From an uncultured Chlorobiaceae bacterium (lineage in GTDB: Bacteria > Bacteroidota > Chlorobiia > Chlorobiales > Chlorobiaceae): 64,000 bases of DNA. Where the stretch lies: positions 62,001 to 126,000 of the forward strand of contig CAIJVD010000023.1 of NCBI GenBank assembly GCA_903824045.1. Reading direction: 5' to 3'. Below the pieces are notes generated by a model. That model was not told the origin of the DNA and did no database searches. It saw nothing but the letters and a program-made list of their open reading frames with translations. Both the position numbers and the translations under genes were made by a program. Below, one piece after another: positions 48,749-57,203 of the stretch (positions are counted from its first letter, which is position 1; every line of letters begins with the position of its first letter).

Positions 48749-49594
48749 TCAGCCCCCTATTCCGATCCTGCATTTGTGCGAAAACGCCTCTGCCGACTGC
48801 TTTTCCTCTGGTATGTAGAGCTTGTTGCGGTCGGTAAGGTTCTTGAAATCGACCTGGTGTGCATCGAACTCGGGGCCATCAACACAGGCGAATTTTGTCT
48901 CGTTGCCTATCGTTACCCTGCAGCCGCCGCACATGCCGGTGCCATCGACCATGATCGGGTTGAGGCTGACCATCGTTTTAATGCCGTATGGGCGGGTGAC
49001 CTCGGCCACGGCGCGCATCATCGGAATCGGGCCGATTGCAAGGACAAAATCAACAGTTTTGCCTGAATCGATAATCTGCTGGAGCATCTGCGTGACGAAG
49101 CCGTGAAAGCCATAGGATCCGTCATCGGTCGTTATGTAGGCCTCGTCGCTTACTGCCTTCATCTCATCCTCAAGGATCACCAGCTCTTTGGAGCGGGCGC
49201 CGTTGATGGTAATGACATAGTTGCCGGCCTCCTTGAGGGCAACAGCCGTCGGGTAGGCAATGGCCGTGCCGACGCCACCGCCGATGCTGACGGCTGTGCC
49301 GAACTTTTCGATATGGGATGGAGTTCCAAGCGGACCGACGATATCGCTGATAAAGTCACCGGGGTTCTTGCTGTTCAGCTCCCTCGTCGATTTTCCCATT
49401 CCCTGTACAATGAGGGTAATGGTGCCTGTTTCGGGGTTCGAGCCGGCAATGGTAAGCGGAACCCGTTCGCCGTTTTCAGAGACCCTTACCATCACAAACT
49501 GCCCGGCTTTTCTTTTTTTGGCAATGCGAGGGGCCTCTATTTCAATTTTTTTGATATTTTCAGCTAAAAAATTAGCCGAGACAATTCTGTACAT
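48749..49594 (-). CDS. nfnA: NADH-dependent ferredoxin:NADP+ oxidoreductase, small subunit (NfnA)
   Basis: The 281 residues match the ferredoxin-NADP reductase-like subunit of sulfide dehydrogenase/Nfn. There is an FAD domain (VPLTIAGSNPETGTITLIVQ), the NAD-binding GGGVGTAIAYP near residue 103, and a C-terminal [2Fe-2S] site (MCGGCRVTIG...FACVDGPEFDAHQVDF). It precedes nfnB by 102 bp on the same strand. A PyrK-like role is less likely because no pyrD is adjacent. Confidence 0.87.
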   Translation of the reverse strand: MYRIVSANFLAENIKKIEIEAPRIAKKRKAGQFVMVRVSENGERVPLTIAGSNPETGTITLIVQGMGKSTRELNSKNPGDFISDIVGPLGTPSHIEKFGTAVSIGGGVGTAIAYPTAVALKEAGNYVITINGARSKELVILEDEMKAVSDEAYITTDDGSYGFHGFVTQMLQQIIDSGKTVDFVLAIGPIPMMRAVAEVTRPYGIKTMVSLNPIMVDGTGMCGGCRVTIGNETKFACVDGPEFDAHQVDFKNLTDRNKLYIPEEKQSAEAFSHKCRIGIGG

Positions 49595-49764
49595 TGGCGC
49601 TCAGGTTTCGTATGATGGTGGAGACTTTGCTTTTTTGCATGGAGAGGCGCAAAAGTCATTATAATAAGCATTCTTTTTTCAAGAAAAAAATGGTGCGGAA
49701 TGCTGGCCTGCAGGGCCGCGGCTCACTCAGGATATGACCTTCTGCAATTTTACTACTTCCCTTC

Positions 49765-50370
49765 ATGGTTTTTATTGCTGATTACGGTGCCGGAAACCTC
49801 CGGTCGGTCCACAAGGCCTTCGACTTTCTTGGGGTCAAGGCGGTCGTCAGCAGTGATCCCCGAAAGCTTGCCGGATGCACAAAGGTTGTGTTGCCCGGTG
49901 TAGGGGCGTTCGGTCAGGCCATTGAGACCCTCAACGCTTCCGGATTTACCGAGGCGCTATGTGAACATGTTGACAAGGGGGGGCAGCTTCTCGGCATCTG
50001 CCTCGGCATGCAGCTGCTCCTCACACAGAGCGAGGAGATGGGTGCATACAGTGGGATGAATCTGATCCCCGGTCGTGTGCTCCATTTCAGGAGCGAAACC
50101 GACAAGATTCCGCAGATAGGATGGAACTCCGTCGATCAACAGAAAGAGAGCGTTCTCTTTCGCGGTGTTCCGGATCACTCGTTTTTCTACTTTGTACACT
50201 CATACTACTGCGAGCCGGAAAGCCTCGATGCTGTTGCGGCGACCACCTGGTTTGCTGGAAAAAACTTTTGTTCAGCCATTGAAAAAAATGGTATTTTTGC
50301 TGTGCAGTTTCATCCGGAAAAGAGTTCCGATGCAGGCCTGAAGGTTCTGAAGAACTTTGCCGACTGCTAA
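49765..50370 (+). CDS. hisH: Imidazole glycerol phosphate synthase, glutaminase subunit
   Basis: HisH releases ammonia from glutamine for HisF. The 201 residues show IADYGAGNLRSV at the start, the nucleophile Cys in LGICLGMQLL near residue 80, and the His/Glu pair in VQFHPEKSSDAG near the end. hisA follows 26 bp downstream. hisF is not in the window. Confidence 0.95.
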   Translation: MVFIADYGAGNLRSVHKAFDFLGVKAVVSSDPRKLAGCTKVVLPGVGAFGQAIETLNASGFTEALCEHVDKGGQLLGICLGMQLLLTQSEEMGAYSGMNLIPGRVLHFRSETDKIPQIGWNSVDQQKESVLFRGVPDHSFFYFVHSYYCEPESLDAVAATTWFAGKNFCSAIEKNGIFAVQFHPEKSSDAGLKVLKNFADC

Positions 50371-50395
50371 AACCAGGGCTTTTGTGTATTCGATT

Positions 50396-51166
50396 ATGTT
50401 GATCATTCCAGCTATAGACATCAAGGACGGGAAGTGTGTAAGGCTTACCCGTGGCGATTTCAGCCAGAAGAAGATATACCTCGACGACCCCCGCGACATG
50501 GCCATCATCTGGCGCAAGCAGAACGCCAAGATGCTGCATGTGGTCGATCTTGATGCGGCACTTACCGGGGAGATGGTCAATTTCGAGAAGATCCGCCAGA
50601 TTGTGACCGAGCTTGATATTCCCGTGCAGGTCGGCGGGGGCATTCGTTCGGCAGATGCCGTCAAGCGCTATCTTGATATCGGCGTGAGCCGGGTGGTTAT
50701 AGGTTCTGCCGCTGTGACCAATCCCCATCTTATTTCTGAACTGCTCAAATCCTACAGGCCATCCCAGATCGTTGCCGGCATTGATGCCGAAAATGGAGAG
50801 CCAAAAATCAAGGGGTGGACCGAAAGCACCGGCCTTCAGGATTTCGAGCTTGGTCTGAGGATGAAAGAGATGGGCATCGAGCGGGTTATCTATACTGACA
50901 TCTCCCGTGACGGCATGATGCAGGGCTTCGGTTACGAAAGCACCAAGCGGTTTGCCGAAAAAACGGGGATGAAAATTACCGCATCAGGCGGCGTTTCCAG
51001 TTCAGAGGATCTTCGCAAACTTGCTCTGCTCAAGGATTATGGCGTTGATTCGGTCATCATCGGCAAGGCCCTCTACGAATGCAATTTTCCCTGTCAGGAG
51101 CTCTGGTACTCTTTTGAGGAGGGCATATGCCTGGATCACAATTTCTCGACAGCCCGGAAGAGATAA
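50396..51166 (+). CDS. hisA: ProFAR isomerase (HisA)
   Basis: HisA isomerises ProFAR to PRFAR in histidine synthesis. It is a (beta/alpha)8 barrel of 256 residues with the catalytic Asp in IPAIDIKDGKCVRL and the second in YTDISRDGMMQGF near residue 170. The phosphate-binding GGGIRS and ASGGVSS loops are present. The start is ATG 50396. A longer reading to 50357 overlaps hisH without support. Confidence 0.95.
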   Translation: MLIIPAIDIKDGKCVRLTRGDFSQKKIYLDDPRDMAIIWRKQNAKMLHVVDLDAALTGEMVNFEKIRQIVTELDIPVQVGGGIRSADAVKRYLDIGVSRVVIGSAAVTNPHLISELLKSYRPSQIVAGIDAENGEPKIKGWTESTGLQDFELGLRMKEMGIERVIYTDISRDGMMQGFGYESTKRFAEKTGMKITASGGVSSSEDLRKLALLKDYGVDSVIIGKALYECNFPCQELWYSFEEGICLDHNFSTARKR

Positions 51167-51251
51167 CCCCGTTTCATCCCGGCGCCGTTCCACTCTCCGC
51201 CCCTAAGGGTGACGGCCGCTCCCCCCAATCGCAACAAGATCTTTGATTGCA

Positions 51252-51887
51252 ATGCCCGAGAAGGATAGAGAGTTGCAGCAGCATATCGAGGCGGTAATAT
51301 TTGCCTCGGAAGAGGCGGTTACCCTGCAGACCGTCAGGACGGTAACGGGCAGGGAACTTGATTCCGGGGAGCTTCAGTCGATTGTCGAAAGGCTCAACGC
51401 CGAATACGAGTCGACTGGCCGAACCTTTCGCATTCACCGGATTGCCGGCGGTTATCGCTTTCTCACCGCTCCGGAATTTGCCGATATCCTCAAGAAGCTG
51501 CTTGCGCCAAAGATTCAGAGGCGGCTTTCCCGGACAGTCCTTGAAGTTCTGGCCGTTATTGCCTATAATCAGCCGGTGACGCGCGGCGAGATACAGCAGA
51601 TTCGCGGAGTGAGCCCCGAGTACGCTATCGACAGGCTGCTTCTGCGCGGCTTCATCGAGGTTCGGGGCAGGGCGGACTCTCCCGGCAAACCACTGCAGTA
51701 CGGTACAACAAAAGAGTTTCTGGATCTCTTTCACCTCGCATCGCTCAAGGACCTTCCAAAACTTCGCGAGATCAGGGAGATTCTTCAGGAGCATGAGGAG
51801 CAGCAGTATCTTTCGGGCCCTGAGGAGAGCGCCATAGCAGCCATTATTCACGAGGATTTGAACGGGACAGATGAAAAGCAGCAATAA
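51252..51887 (+). CDS. scpB: Chromosome segregation and condensation protein ScpB
   Basis: ScpB is a winged-helix partner of ScpA and SMC in the condensin complex. The 211 residues show IEAVIFASEEAVTLQTV at the start and VLEVLAVIAYNQPVTRGEIQQIRGV (second winged helix) near residue 98, with GRADSPGKPLQYGTT. The start is ATG 51252, with TTG 51243 as alternative. scpA is not adjacent. The stop codon overlaps the start of the next gene. Confidence 0.94.
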   Translation: MPEKDRELQQHIEAVIFASEEAVTLQTVRTVTGRELDSGELQSIVERLNAEYESTGRTFRIHRIAGGYRFLTAPEFADILKKLLAPKIQRRLSRTVLEVLAVIAYNQPVTRGEIQQIRGVSPEYAIDRLLLRGFIEVRGRADSPGKPLQYGTTKEFLDLFHLASLKDLPKLREIREILQEHEEQQYLSGPEESAIAAIIHEDLNGTDEKQQ

Positions 51888-52614
51888 GAACGAAGAGGTC
51901 AGGATCAATCGCTTTCTGGCAATGTGCGGGATTGCATCGAGAAGGGCCGCCGACCAGCTTGTACTGGAGGGCAGGGTCATGCTCAACGGCAAGATTATCA
52001 CGGAGCCGGGAGTCAAGGTAAACCCTTCGGTTGACGAGGTCATTGTTGACGGGCAGAAGTATGCCCAGCCTGAACACAGGAAGGTCTATATCCTTCTCAA
52101 CAAGCCGCGCAACGTTATTACAACCAGCAGTGACGAAAAGAACCGGGAGATGGTGCTGGATTACATCGATGTCAAGGAGCGGGTTTTTCCCGTCGGCCGG
52201 CTTGACAGAAAAACTACGGGCCTCCTGCTGCTCACCAACGACGGCATTCTGGCCCACAAACTTATGCACCCTTCGTCTAATGTAAAAAAAGAGTATATTG
52301 CAGAGCTTGACGAGAAGTTTCCGCAGAACATGCTGTCTCAGCTGACCGGCGGCATGCGCTTGAAGGATACGGGGGAAAAAGTCAGCCCCTGCAGGGCCAA
52401 GCTGCTTGATGACGGCATGCAGGTACTCTTGAGCATTCATGAAGGAAAGAACCATCAGGTCAGAAGAATGTTCGAGACCCTCGGTTTTGAGGTTAAACGG
52501 CTCGAAAGGGTTGCTTATGCAGGCCTGACGGTCGGAGAACTCCGGAGGGGCGATTGGCGATATCTGAGCCGCAAAGAGGTGCAGGAGCTTTACAAGCTGG
52601 CTGAGAGTTCATAA
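51871..52614 (+). CDS. 23S rRNA pseudouridine synthase (RluB/RsuA family)
   Basis: The 247 residues have an N-terminal S4 RNA-binding domain (RINRFLAMCGIASRRAADQLV) and the RsuA-family catalytic motif FPVGRLDRKTTGLLLLTNDG near residue 109 with the active Asp. Further motifs are HEGKNHQVRRMF and VKRLERVAYAG. It overlaps scpB by 17 bp, a widely conserved pairing. RluB is the likeliest orthologue, but RsuA or RluE specificity cannot be excluded. Confidence 0.92.
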   Translation: MKSSNKNEEVRINRFLAMCGIASRRAADQLVLEGRVMLNGKIITEPGVKVNPSVDEVIVDGQKYAQPEHRKVYILLNKPRNVITTSSDEKNREMVLDYIDVKERVFPVGRLDRKTTGLLLLTNDGILAHKLMHPSSNVKKEYIAELDEKFPQNMLSQLTGGMRLKDTGEKVSPCRAKLLDDGMQVLLSIHEGKNHQVRRMFETLGFEVKRLERVAYAGLTVGELRRGDWRYLSRKEVQELYKLAESS

Positions 52615-52656
52615 GCCCCGTACCGGTTTTGTCAAAGAACAGAACCCTCTACGGCC

Positions 52657-54693
52657 ATGAGACTCAGGCAGCTCCCTCTTCGGCAGTTGATAGTGCCGGC
52701 AATGCTTTGTTTTTCTTCTCTTTTTCCCCCTTCATCTTTCGCCCAGTCCAGCGACCTGCAGGAGCTGCTCGACAGTGCGGACTCCCAGGGCAATGTCGAA
52801 TCTCTGCTCGAGCTCATCGAGGAACTTAAGCACCACAGGATACCCATCAATGAGGCTGATGCCGACGCCCTGCGCCAGCTTCCCTGGCTGACAGCCAGCG
52901 ATGTGCACGCCATTCTTGCCCGCCGCCATGAGAAAGGGCAGTTCCATTCGATGGAGGAGCTTCAGGCGGTGATAGGAGAGGATAAGGCGCTGAGCATTGC
53001 CCCCTACGTTTTTATAGAAGGGTATTCGGCACTCCCCGCCAAAAAAGGGAGGTCGCCATTTTCAGGAACCTTCATCTCACGATTTTTCAGGGAGACAACC
53101 CCGAGGGAGGGAGTTCTCGGCGGAGCCTACGGCGGCGGCAACGAAAAGCGCTACAACCGCCTGCAGCTCTCGACTCCTCATATGAGTGCAAGCCTGCTTG
53201 GCCAGAAGGATATCGGAGAGCGGGATATGTTTGACTTTACCTCCTTCAGCCTTCATCTGCACGATCTCGACGCACTGAAGAGCGCTGTGGTCGGTAACTA
53301 TACCCTCAATTTTGGTCAGGGACTTGTTATCGGTCAAAGCCGCTACTTTTCAAAAGGGTCTGATCCTTCCGGAAGCCTCAGGCTCCCATCGAAGCAGCTG
53401 ACGCCGTTTACCTCAAGCGCTGAATACGGTTTTCTCAGAGGGGGCGCGGCAACCCTGAAGCTCGACCCCTTTGAGCTTACCGAGTTCTACTCCCTCAACA
53501 GTGTCGACGGGAGGATCAACTCCCAGGGGGTCATTACCAGTTTCGACCAGTCGGGCTATCACCGCACCCCTCTTGAGAGCGGACGCAAAGACAATGTGTC
53601 GGAAACCATCGCCGGAGCGCATTTTCTCTACAGCTATCACTCCGAAGGGCTCTCAGGCCGGGTCGGAGGAACCCTGCTCTACTTCCGTTACAGCGAGCCG
53701 CTTTCACTGCTTGAGCCTGACGCTGCACCCTCCACGCGCTCTTCCTCGGCGCTCAGCAGCATCGAAACCGATCTCTCTTTTGGCAGGGCCAGCGTTTTCG
53801 GGGAAGTCGCATTGGCACAAAACCCTGAGTCCTCCTCCTGGATGGCCGGAAGCGAGTATGAGATTGCCACGGGATTGAGCATTGTGGCTGCCCTTCGCCA
53901 CTACGGCATCGGCTTTTACTCCCCCTTTGCCGGAGCGTTTGCTGAAAGGGGGACAGGGGGCGCCAACGAGCATGGCCTCTATTTTGGTTTCAAGGCAAAG
54001 TTAAGTGATCGTTTTTCGGCTGGCGGCTATTACGATCACTTTACCTTTCCCACGCTGAGTGGAGATGAAAATTATCCCTTACCGTCCAGCGGCCATGACC
54101 TGAGGGGAGAGGCGAGCTGGAAGGCCACGCCCGAGGTGACCTGGACGCTTCAGCTGCAGGAGAAGAGGAAGGAGGAGGCCCGTCTGCAGTATCCTTCCGC
54201 TCCAACCTCTTCGGGCGTGCAGAAAATATGGACAGCTCTGCCGACAGAGAGCAGTCGGGCCCGCCTGGACTGTGATCTTGGCCCGTTTTCGGGCGTTAAG
54301 TTGAGGAGTCGTGGCGAGGTGAAACGGGTGGTCGAGCGCTTTCTTGCCGGCAACGAAACGCTTTATGGCTGGCTCTGTTACCAGCAGGTTAGCTGGCAGG
54401 GTGCCGGGCTGACTATGAAGTGCAGGGTGACAGTGTTCAATACCGACGCATATGACGCCGCCATCTACGCTTCAGAGGACGACCTCCCCTTGACCTCCAG
54501 CCTCGGCATCTATGATGGCAGAGGCAAGTCGATCAGCCTTCTTGCAGTGTGGCAGGCGATGAAGCAGATGAAGCTCGCAGCGCGCTACGAGCAAACATTT
54601 TACAGTGACCGGGCAACCTACGGCAGCGGCTACGACGAGCGCAGTACCAGCTCTCCGGGATCGTTCCATCTTGGATGTTATCTCTCGTTCTGA
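52657..54693 (+). CDS. Helix-hairpin-helix protein with predicted outer-membrane barrel
   Basis: This 678-residue exported protein has a signal peptide (LIVPAMLCFSSLFPPSSFAQ). An HhH segment (IPINEADADALRQLPWLTAS...HSMEELQAVIG, residues ~65-110) resembles ComEA/T2SS K-type HhH motifs. About 530 residues of alternating beta-strand character follow, with many aromatic residues, ending in the terminal Phe (FHLGCYLSF) of an outer-membrane barrel. Such HhH-barrel proteins are widespread in Bacteroidetes/Chlorobi with unknown function. DNA uptake has been suggested only from the HhH part. Confidence 0.78.
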   Translation: MRLRQLPLRQLIVPAMLCFSSLFPPSSFAQSSDLQELLDSADSQGNVESLLELIEELKHHRIPINEADADALRQLPWLTASDVHAILARRHEKGQFHSMEELQAVIGEDKALSIAPYVFIEGYSALPAKKGRSPFSGTFISRFFRETTPREGVLGGAYGGGNEKRYNRLQLSTPHMSASLLGQKDIGERDMFDFTSFSLHLHDLDALKSAVVGNYTLNFGQGLVIGQSRYFSKGSDPSGSLRLPSKQLTPFTSSAEYGFLRGGAATLKLDPFELTEFYSLNSVDGRINSQGVITSFDQSGYHRTPLESGRKDNVSETIAGAHFLYSYHSEGLSGRVGGTLLYFRYSEPLSLLEPDAAPSTRSSSALSSIETDLSFGRASVFGEVALAQNPESSSWMAGSEYEIATGLSIVAALRHYGIGFYSPFAGAFAERGTGGANEHGLYFGFKAKLSDRFSAGGYYDHFTFPTLSGDENYPLPSSGHDLRGEASWKATPEVTWTLQLQEKRKEEARLQYPSAPTSSGVQKIWTALPTESSRARLDCDLGPFSGVKLRSRGEVKRVVERFLAGNETLYGWLCYQQVSWQGAGLTMKCRVTVFNTDAYDAAIYASEDDLPLTSSLGIYDGRGKSISLLAVWQAMKQMKLAARYEQTFYSDRATYGSGYDERSTSSPGSFHLGCYLSF

Positions 54694-54718
54694 AACAGTT
54701 TATTGGACAAAACCGCTC

Positions 54719-55312
54719 ATGACTGATGAACCGCTTATACCCAAACATGGAGGTTACAGGAACCTGAAAAGCTTCAGGATTGCACAATTGATTTAAGATG
54801 TGACGGCGCAGTTTTGTGATCGATTTATCGAAAAGCGGAGTCGCACTCATGACCAGATGGTACAGGCCGCCCGTTCAGGGGTTCAGAACATCGCCGAAGG
54901 GAGTCAGGCATCCGCAACATCCAAAAAAACCGAACTCAGGCTGACCAGCGTAGCGCGAGCCAGCCTGGAAGAGCTTCGCCTCGATTATGAAGATTTTCTG
55001 CGCCAGAGGGATTTGCCTGCATGGCCACCAGGCCATCCTTCGCTGATTCGCTTTAAAGCCCTGCGGTGCAGCACCCTGGAGGATATGCGTAGCTTGATTG
55101 CGGGTGAACGAAACATAGCAGGTGCCAAGCGCAATGAGCACTCATCGGTGCTGGCGGCAAATGGAGCGCTCTGTCTCATCAATCTTTGCTGTTATCTCCT
55201 GGATCGCCAGATTGATGGACTTGCAAAATCTTTTGAAAGCAATGGAGGATTTACGGAACGCCTCTACCGCATACGTTCGGAAAAAAGAAGAGGGAGGGGG
55301 AACAGGGACTGA
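54719..55312 (+). pseudogene. Four-helix-bundle (S23-type) protein gene interrupted by a nonsense codon
   Basis: From ATG 54719 the frame reads MTDEPLIPKHGGYRNLKSF and RIAQLI, then TAA (54794-54796), then continues in the same frame with DVTAQFCDRFIEKRSRTHDQMVQAARSGVQNIAEGS for ~170 more residues. The whole reading matches the four-helix-bundle family that includes 23S rRNA intervening-sequence proteins, in which a Tyr is usual at the stop position. A shortened protein could start at GTG 54800. The tail encodes RRGRGNRD from repeat DNA. A sequencing error is possible. Confidence 0.75.
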
Positions 55313-55370
55313 CACGGACGCACACGGATCCCGTGAGGAGTGAAAGTCCGTGAACGTCCGTGCTCTTCAC
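55301..55370. repeat. Dispersed GTCCGTGT-type repeat, copy 6, in inverted arrangement
   Basis: CACGGACGCACACGG on the left and GTCCGTGAACGTCCGTG on the right face each other, so the region could form a hairpin between two converging genes. Confidence 0.7.
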
Positions 55371-56314
55371 TCCTCTCCGGCGGCACGGAGCAGGCGGTCC
55401 CTGATCGCCCGGCCGAGTCCTTCCGATGAGGGGAGTTCACAGTAGATGAACCGGATCCCTTCGCTGTCGCAGTGGCGGAAAAAGCTGAAAAGTTCGCGAC
55501 CGTACTCTTCAAGGTTCTTGCAGATTTTCTGCGCTTCCCACTCTCCGGCTTGCCGCTGCATGCCGATGAATGCAGAACGTGGCCGTGGAGTTGCCGCCTC
55601 CCGGGGCCGGCAGAGGATAATGGAGGCCAGAGGGGCATAGTGCGGGTACTTCAGTCCGGGACTTTTGGGAGGTGTTCCCTCGCTGTCGCTCTTTTCTGCA
55701 CTCACCTCACCGACAACCGCCTGAAGCTGTTCGAGGGTAATTGCACCCGCCCTGAGGAGTATCGGTTTCTGGCCGGAGCAGTCGACGATGGTGGATTCAA
55801 GCCCGATGCTGCTGGGTTCGCCCCTCAGAATACAGTCGATCCGGCCCTCAAGGTCCTTCATGACCGTCTCCCAGCTGGTAGCGCTCGGCAGGCCGGAAAG
55901 GTTTGCCGAGGGGGCTGCAACGGGGGTTGAGCAGCGGCTGAGAAACTCCCTTGCCACCACATTTGCGGGGCATCGGACCCCGACGGTCTCAAGGCCTGCC
56001 GTTACGGCTTCGGGCACGAGGGGGCTCTTTTTCAGCACAAGCGTCAGCGGCCCGGGAAAAAAACGCTCGATGAGTTTTTCTGCTGCAGGATTGATCTGGC
56101 GGGCAACTTCGCCGAGTTGCTCTACCCGGCCGATATGTACAATCAGAGGATTGTCTGTTGGGCGCCCCTTTGCCTGAAATACCTGGCGGATCGCCTCCGT
56201 ATTGGTAATTGCGGCTCCAAGGCCGTAGACCGTTTCGGTCGGAAAGGCTACGATTCCGCCGGAGTTCAGTATGGCGGCGGCCTCTTCGGGCGAATCGGTT
56301 ATAAGTGTCTGCAT
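55367..56314 (-). CDS. L-threonylcarbamoyladenylate synthase (TsaC2/Sua5 type)
   Basis: This enzyme makes the threonylcarbamoyl-AMP intermediate for t6A37 of tRNA, the substrate later used by MtaB of this window. The YrdC domain covers residues ~1-200 with GGIVAFPTETVYGLGA, KGRPTDNPLIVHI and SANLSGLPSAT. A ~100-residue C-terminal Sua5-like region follows (KSPGLKYPHYAPLA). At 315 residues it is the long form. The start is ATG 56314. Confidence 0.94.
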   Translation of the reverse strand: MQTLITDSPEEAAAILNSGGIVAFPTETVYGLGAAITNTEAIRQVFQAKGRPTDNPLIVHIGRVEQLGEVARQINPAAEKLIERFFPGPLTLVLKKSPLVPEAVTAGLETVGVRCPANVVAREFLSRCSTPVAAPSANLSGLPSATSWETVMKDLEGRIDCILRGEPSSIGLESTIVDCSGQKPILLRAGAITLEQLQAVVGEVSAEKSDSEGTPPKSPGLKYPHYAPLASIILCRPREAATPRPRSAFIGMQRQAGEWEAQKICKNLEEYGRELFSFFRHCDSEGIRFIYCELPSSEGLGRAIRDRLLRAAGEE

Positions 56315-56331
56315 AATCTCTTCGGGGAGTT

Positions 56332-57033
56332 CTACCTGAAGTTGGAGAGCGTAACGAACTGCTCGGGCATGAGGAGAATGTAGGAGAGGGTGCCGACCAG
56401 TGCACTGACAATCGGTATGGTCAGGTTGTCGTCAATCCTGAAGCCGGCGACGCGCACTACAAAGGCCTCCGTCAGGGTTGCCGTCGCAGCCATGATGATG
56501 CCGATGAATGGATTGATGCCTGGCACGATAGTTACAATGGCAAGTGCAGAGAGGAAAAACGCAATGCTTCCCTCAACGCTTTTCTGGCCGAACCTGTGCC
56601 TTCCGAAGGCTTTTCCGACAATGGCCGCAAGGGTATCGGAAACGGCGACCATGGAAAATGAGGCTATGACGATGATTTTAGGAAAAAAAATGACCAGGAT
56701 AAGTGCCGACAGGGTGATGCAAGTCGCTCCGTTCAGGTGTGTTTTTACCTTCTGGATCTCATGCGTTCTGAGCATGGCATCAAAGGTCTTGTGGTACCAC
56801 ACAGCAACCGGCTTGAATGAATTTTTCAGCAGGTCGACGAGGAGAAAACCGGCGAAAATAGGGGCAAGCAAGAGCAGTGCCAGTTCGCGGCTGATGTTGT
56901 AGTAGATGATGGCAATCGACAGTGATGAGAGATGAATGGCTTTGCGCGCAATCTCATATCGCAGGGCAAGCCGGTCGGGTTGTTCCATAGTTGGTAAAGT
57001 GCGCGGTTGCTTCGTCTTTTCCGGGGAGATCAT
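56332..57033 (-). CDS. Polyprenol/phytol/diacylglycerol kinase-like membrane protein
   Basis: This 233-residue protein has about seven membrane segments and the dolichol/phytol kinase pattern: RKAIHLSSLSIA at residues ~30-41, HLNGATCITLSA near 99, SDTLAAIVGKAFGRHRFGQKSVEGSIAF near 132-160. Relatives phosphorylate long-chain alcohols with CTP. In a phototroph, recycling of phytol or farnesol is a plausible role. ATG 56988 (MEQPDRLALRYEIARKAIH) is an alternative start. It is followed closely by the Sua5-type gene (17 bp). Confidence 0.78.
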   Translation of the reverse strand: MISPEKTKQPRTLPTMEQPDRLALRYEIARKAIHLSSLSIAIIYYNISRELALLLLAPIFAGFLLVDLLKNSFKPVAVWYHKTFDAMLRTHEIQKVKTHLNGATCITLSALILVIFFPKIIVIASFSMVAVSDTLAAIVGKAFGRHRFGQKSVEGSIAFFLSALAIVTIVPGINPFIGIIMAATATLTEAFVVRVAGFRIDDNLTIPIVSALVGTLSYILLMPEQFVTLSNFR

Positions 57034-57203
57034 CAGCTGGCCTTTCCGGCTTCAAGGCATGAATATACGTTGAAATCTTCTCAGGAGGAAAGGCGGATGA
57101 GGAGTTCCTCTCCTTAACGTGTAAGTTGATGAGTGCACCCTTCCTTTTCCTGTGCAAAACTTGTATTTTACGGCTCATTTCAAATCCCTTCCAGCCCAAC
57201 TGT

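Noticed and set aside
55301-55370. CRISPR-like array from GTCCGTGT repeats
   Set aside because: Units are ~10-12 bp with no unique spacers of constant size, and there are no cas genes in the window.
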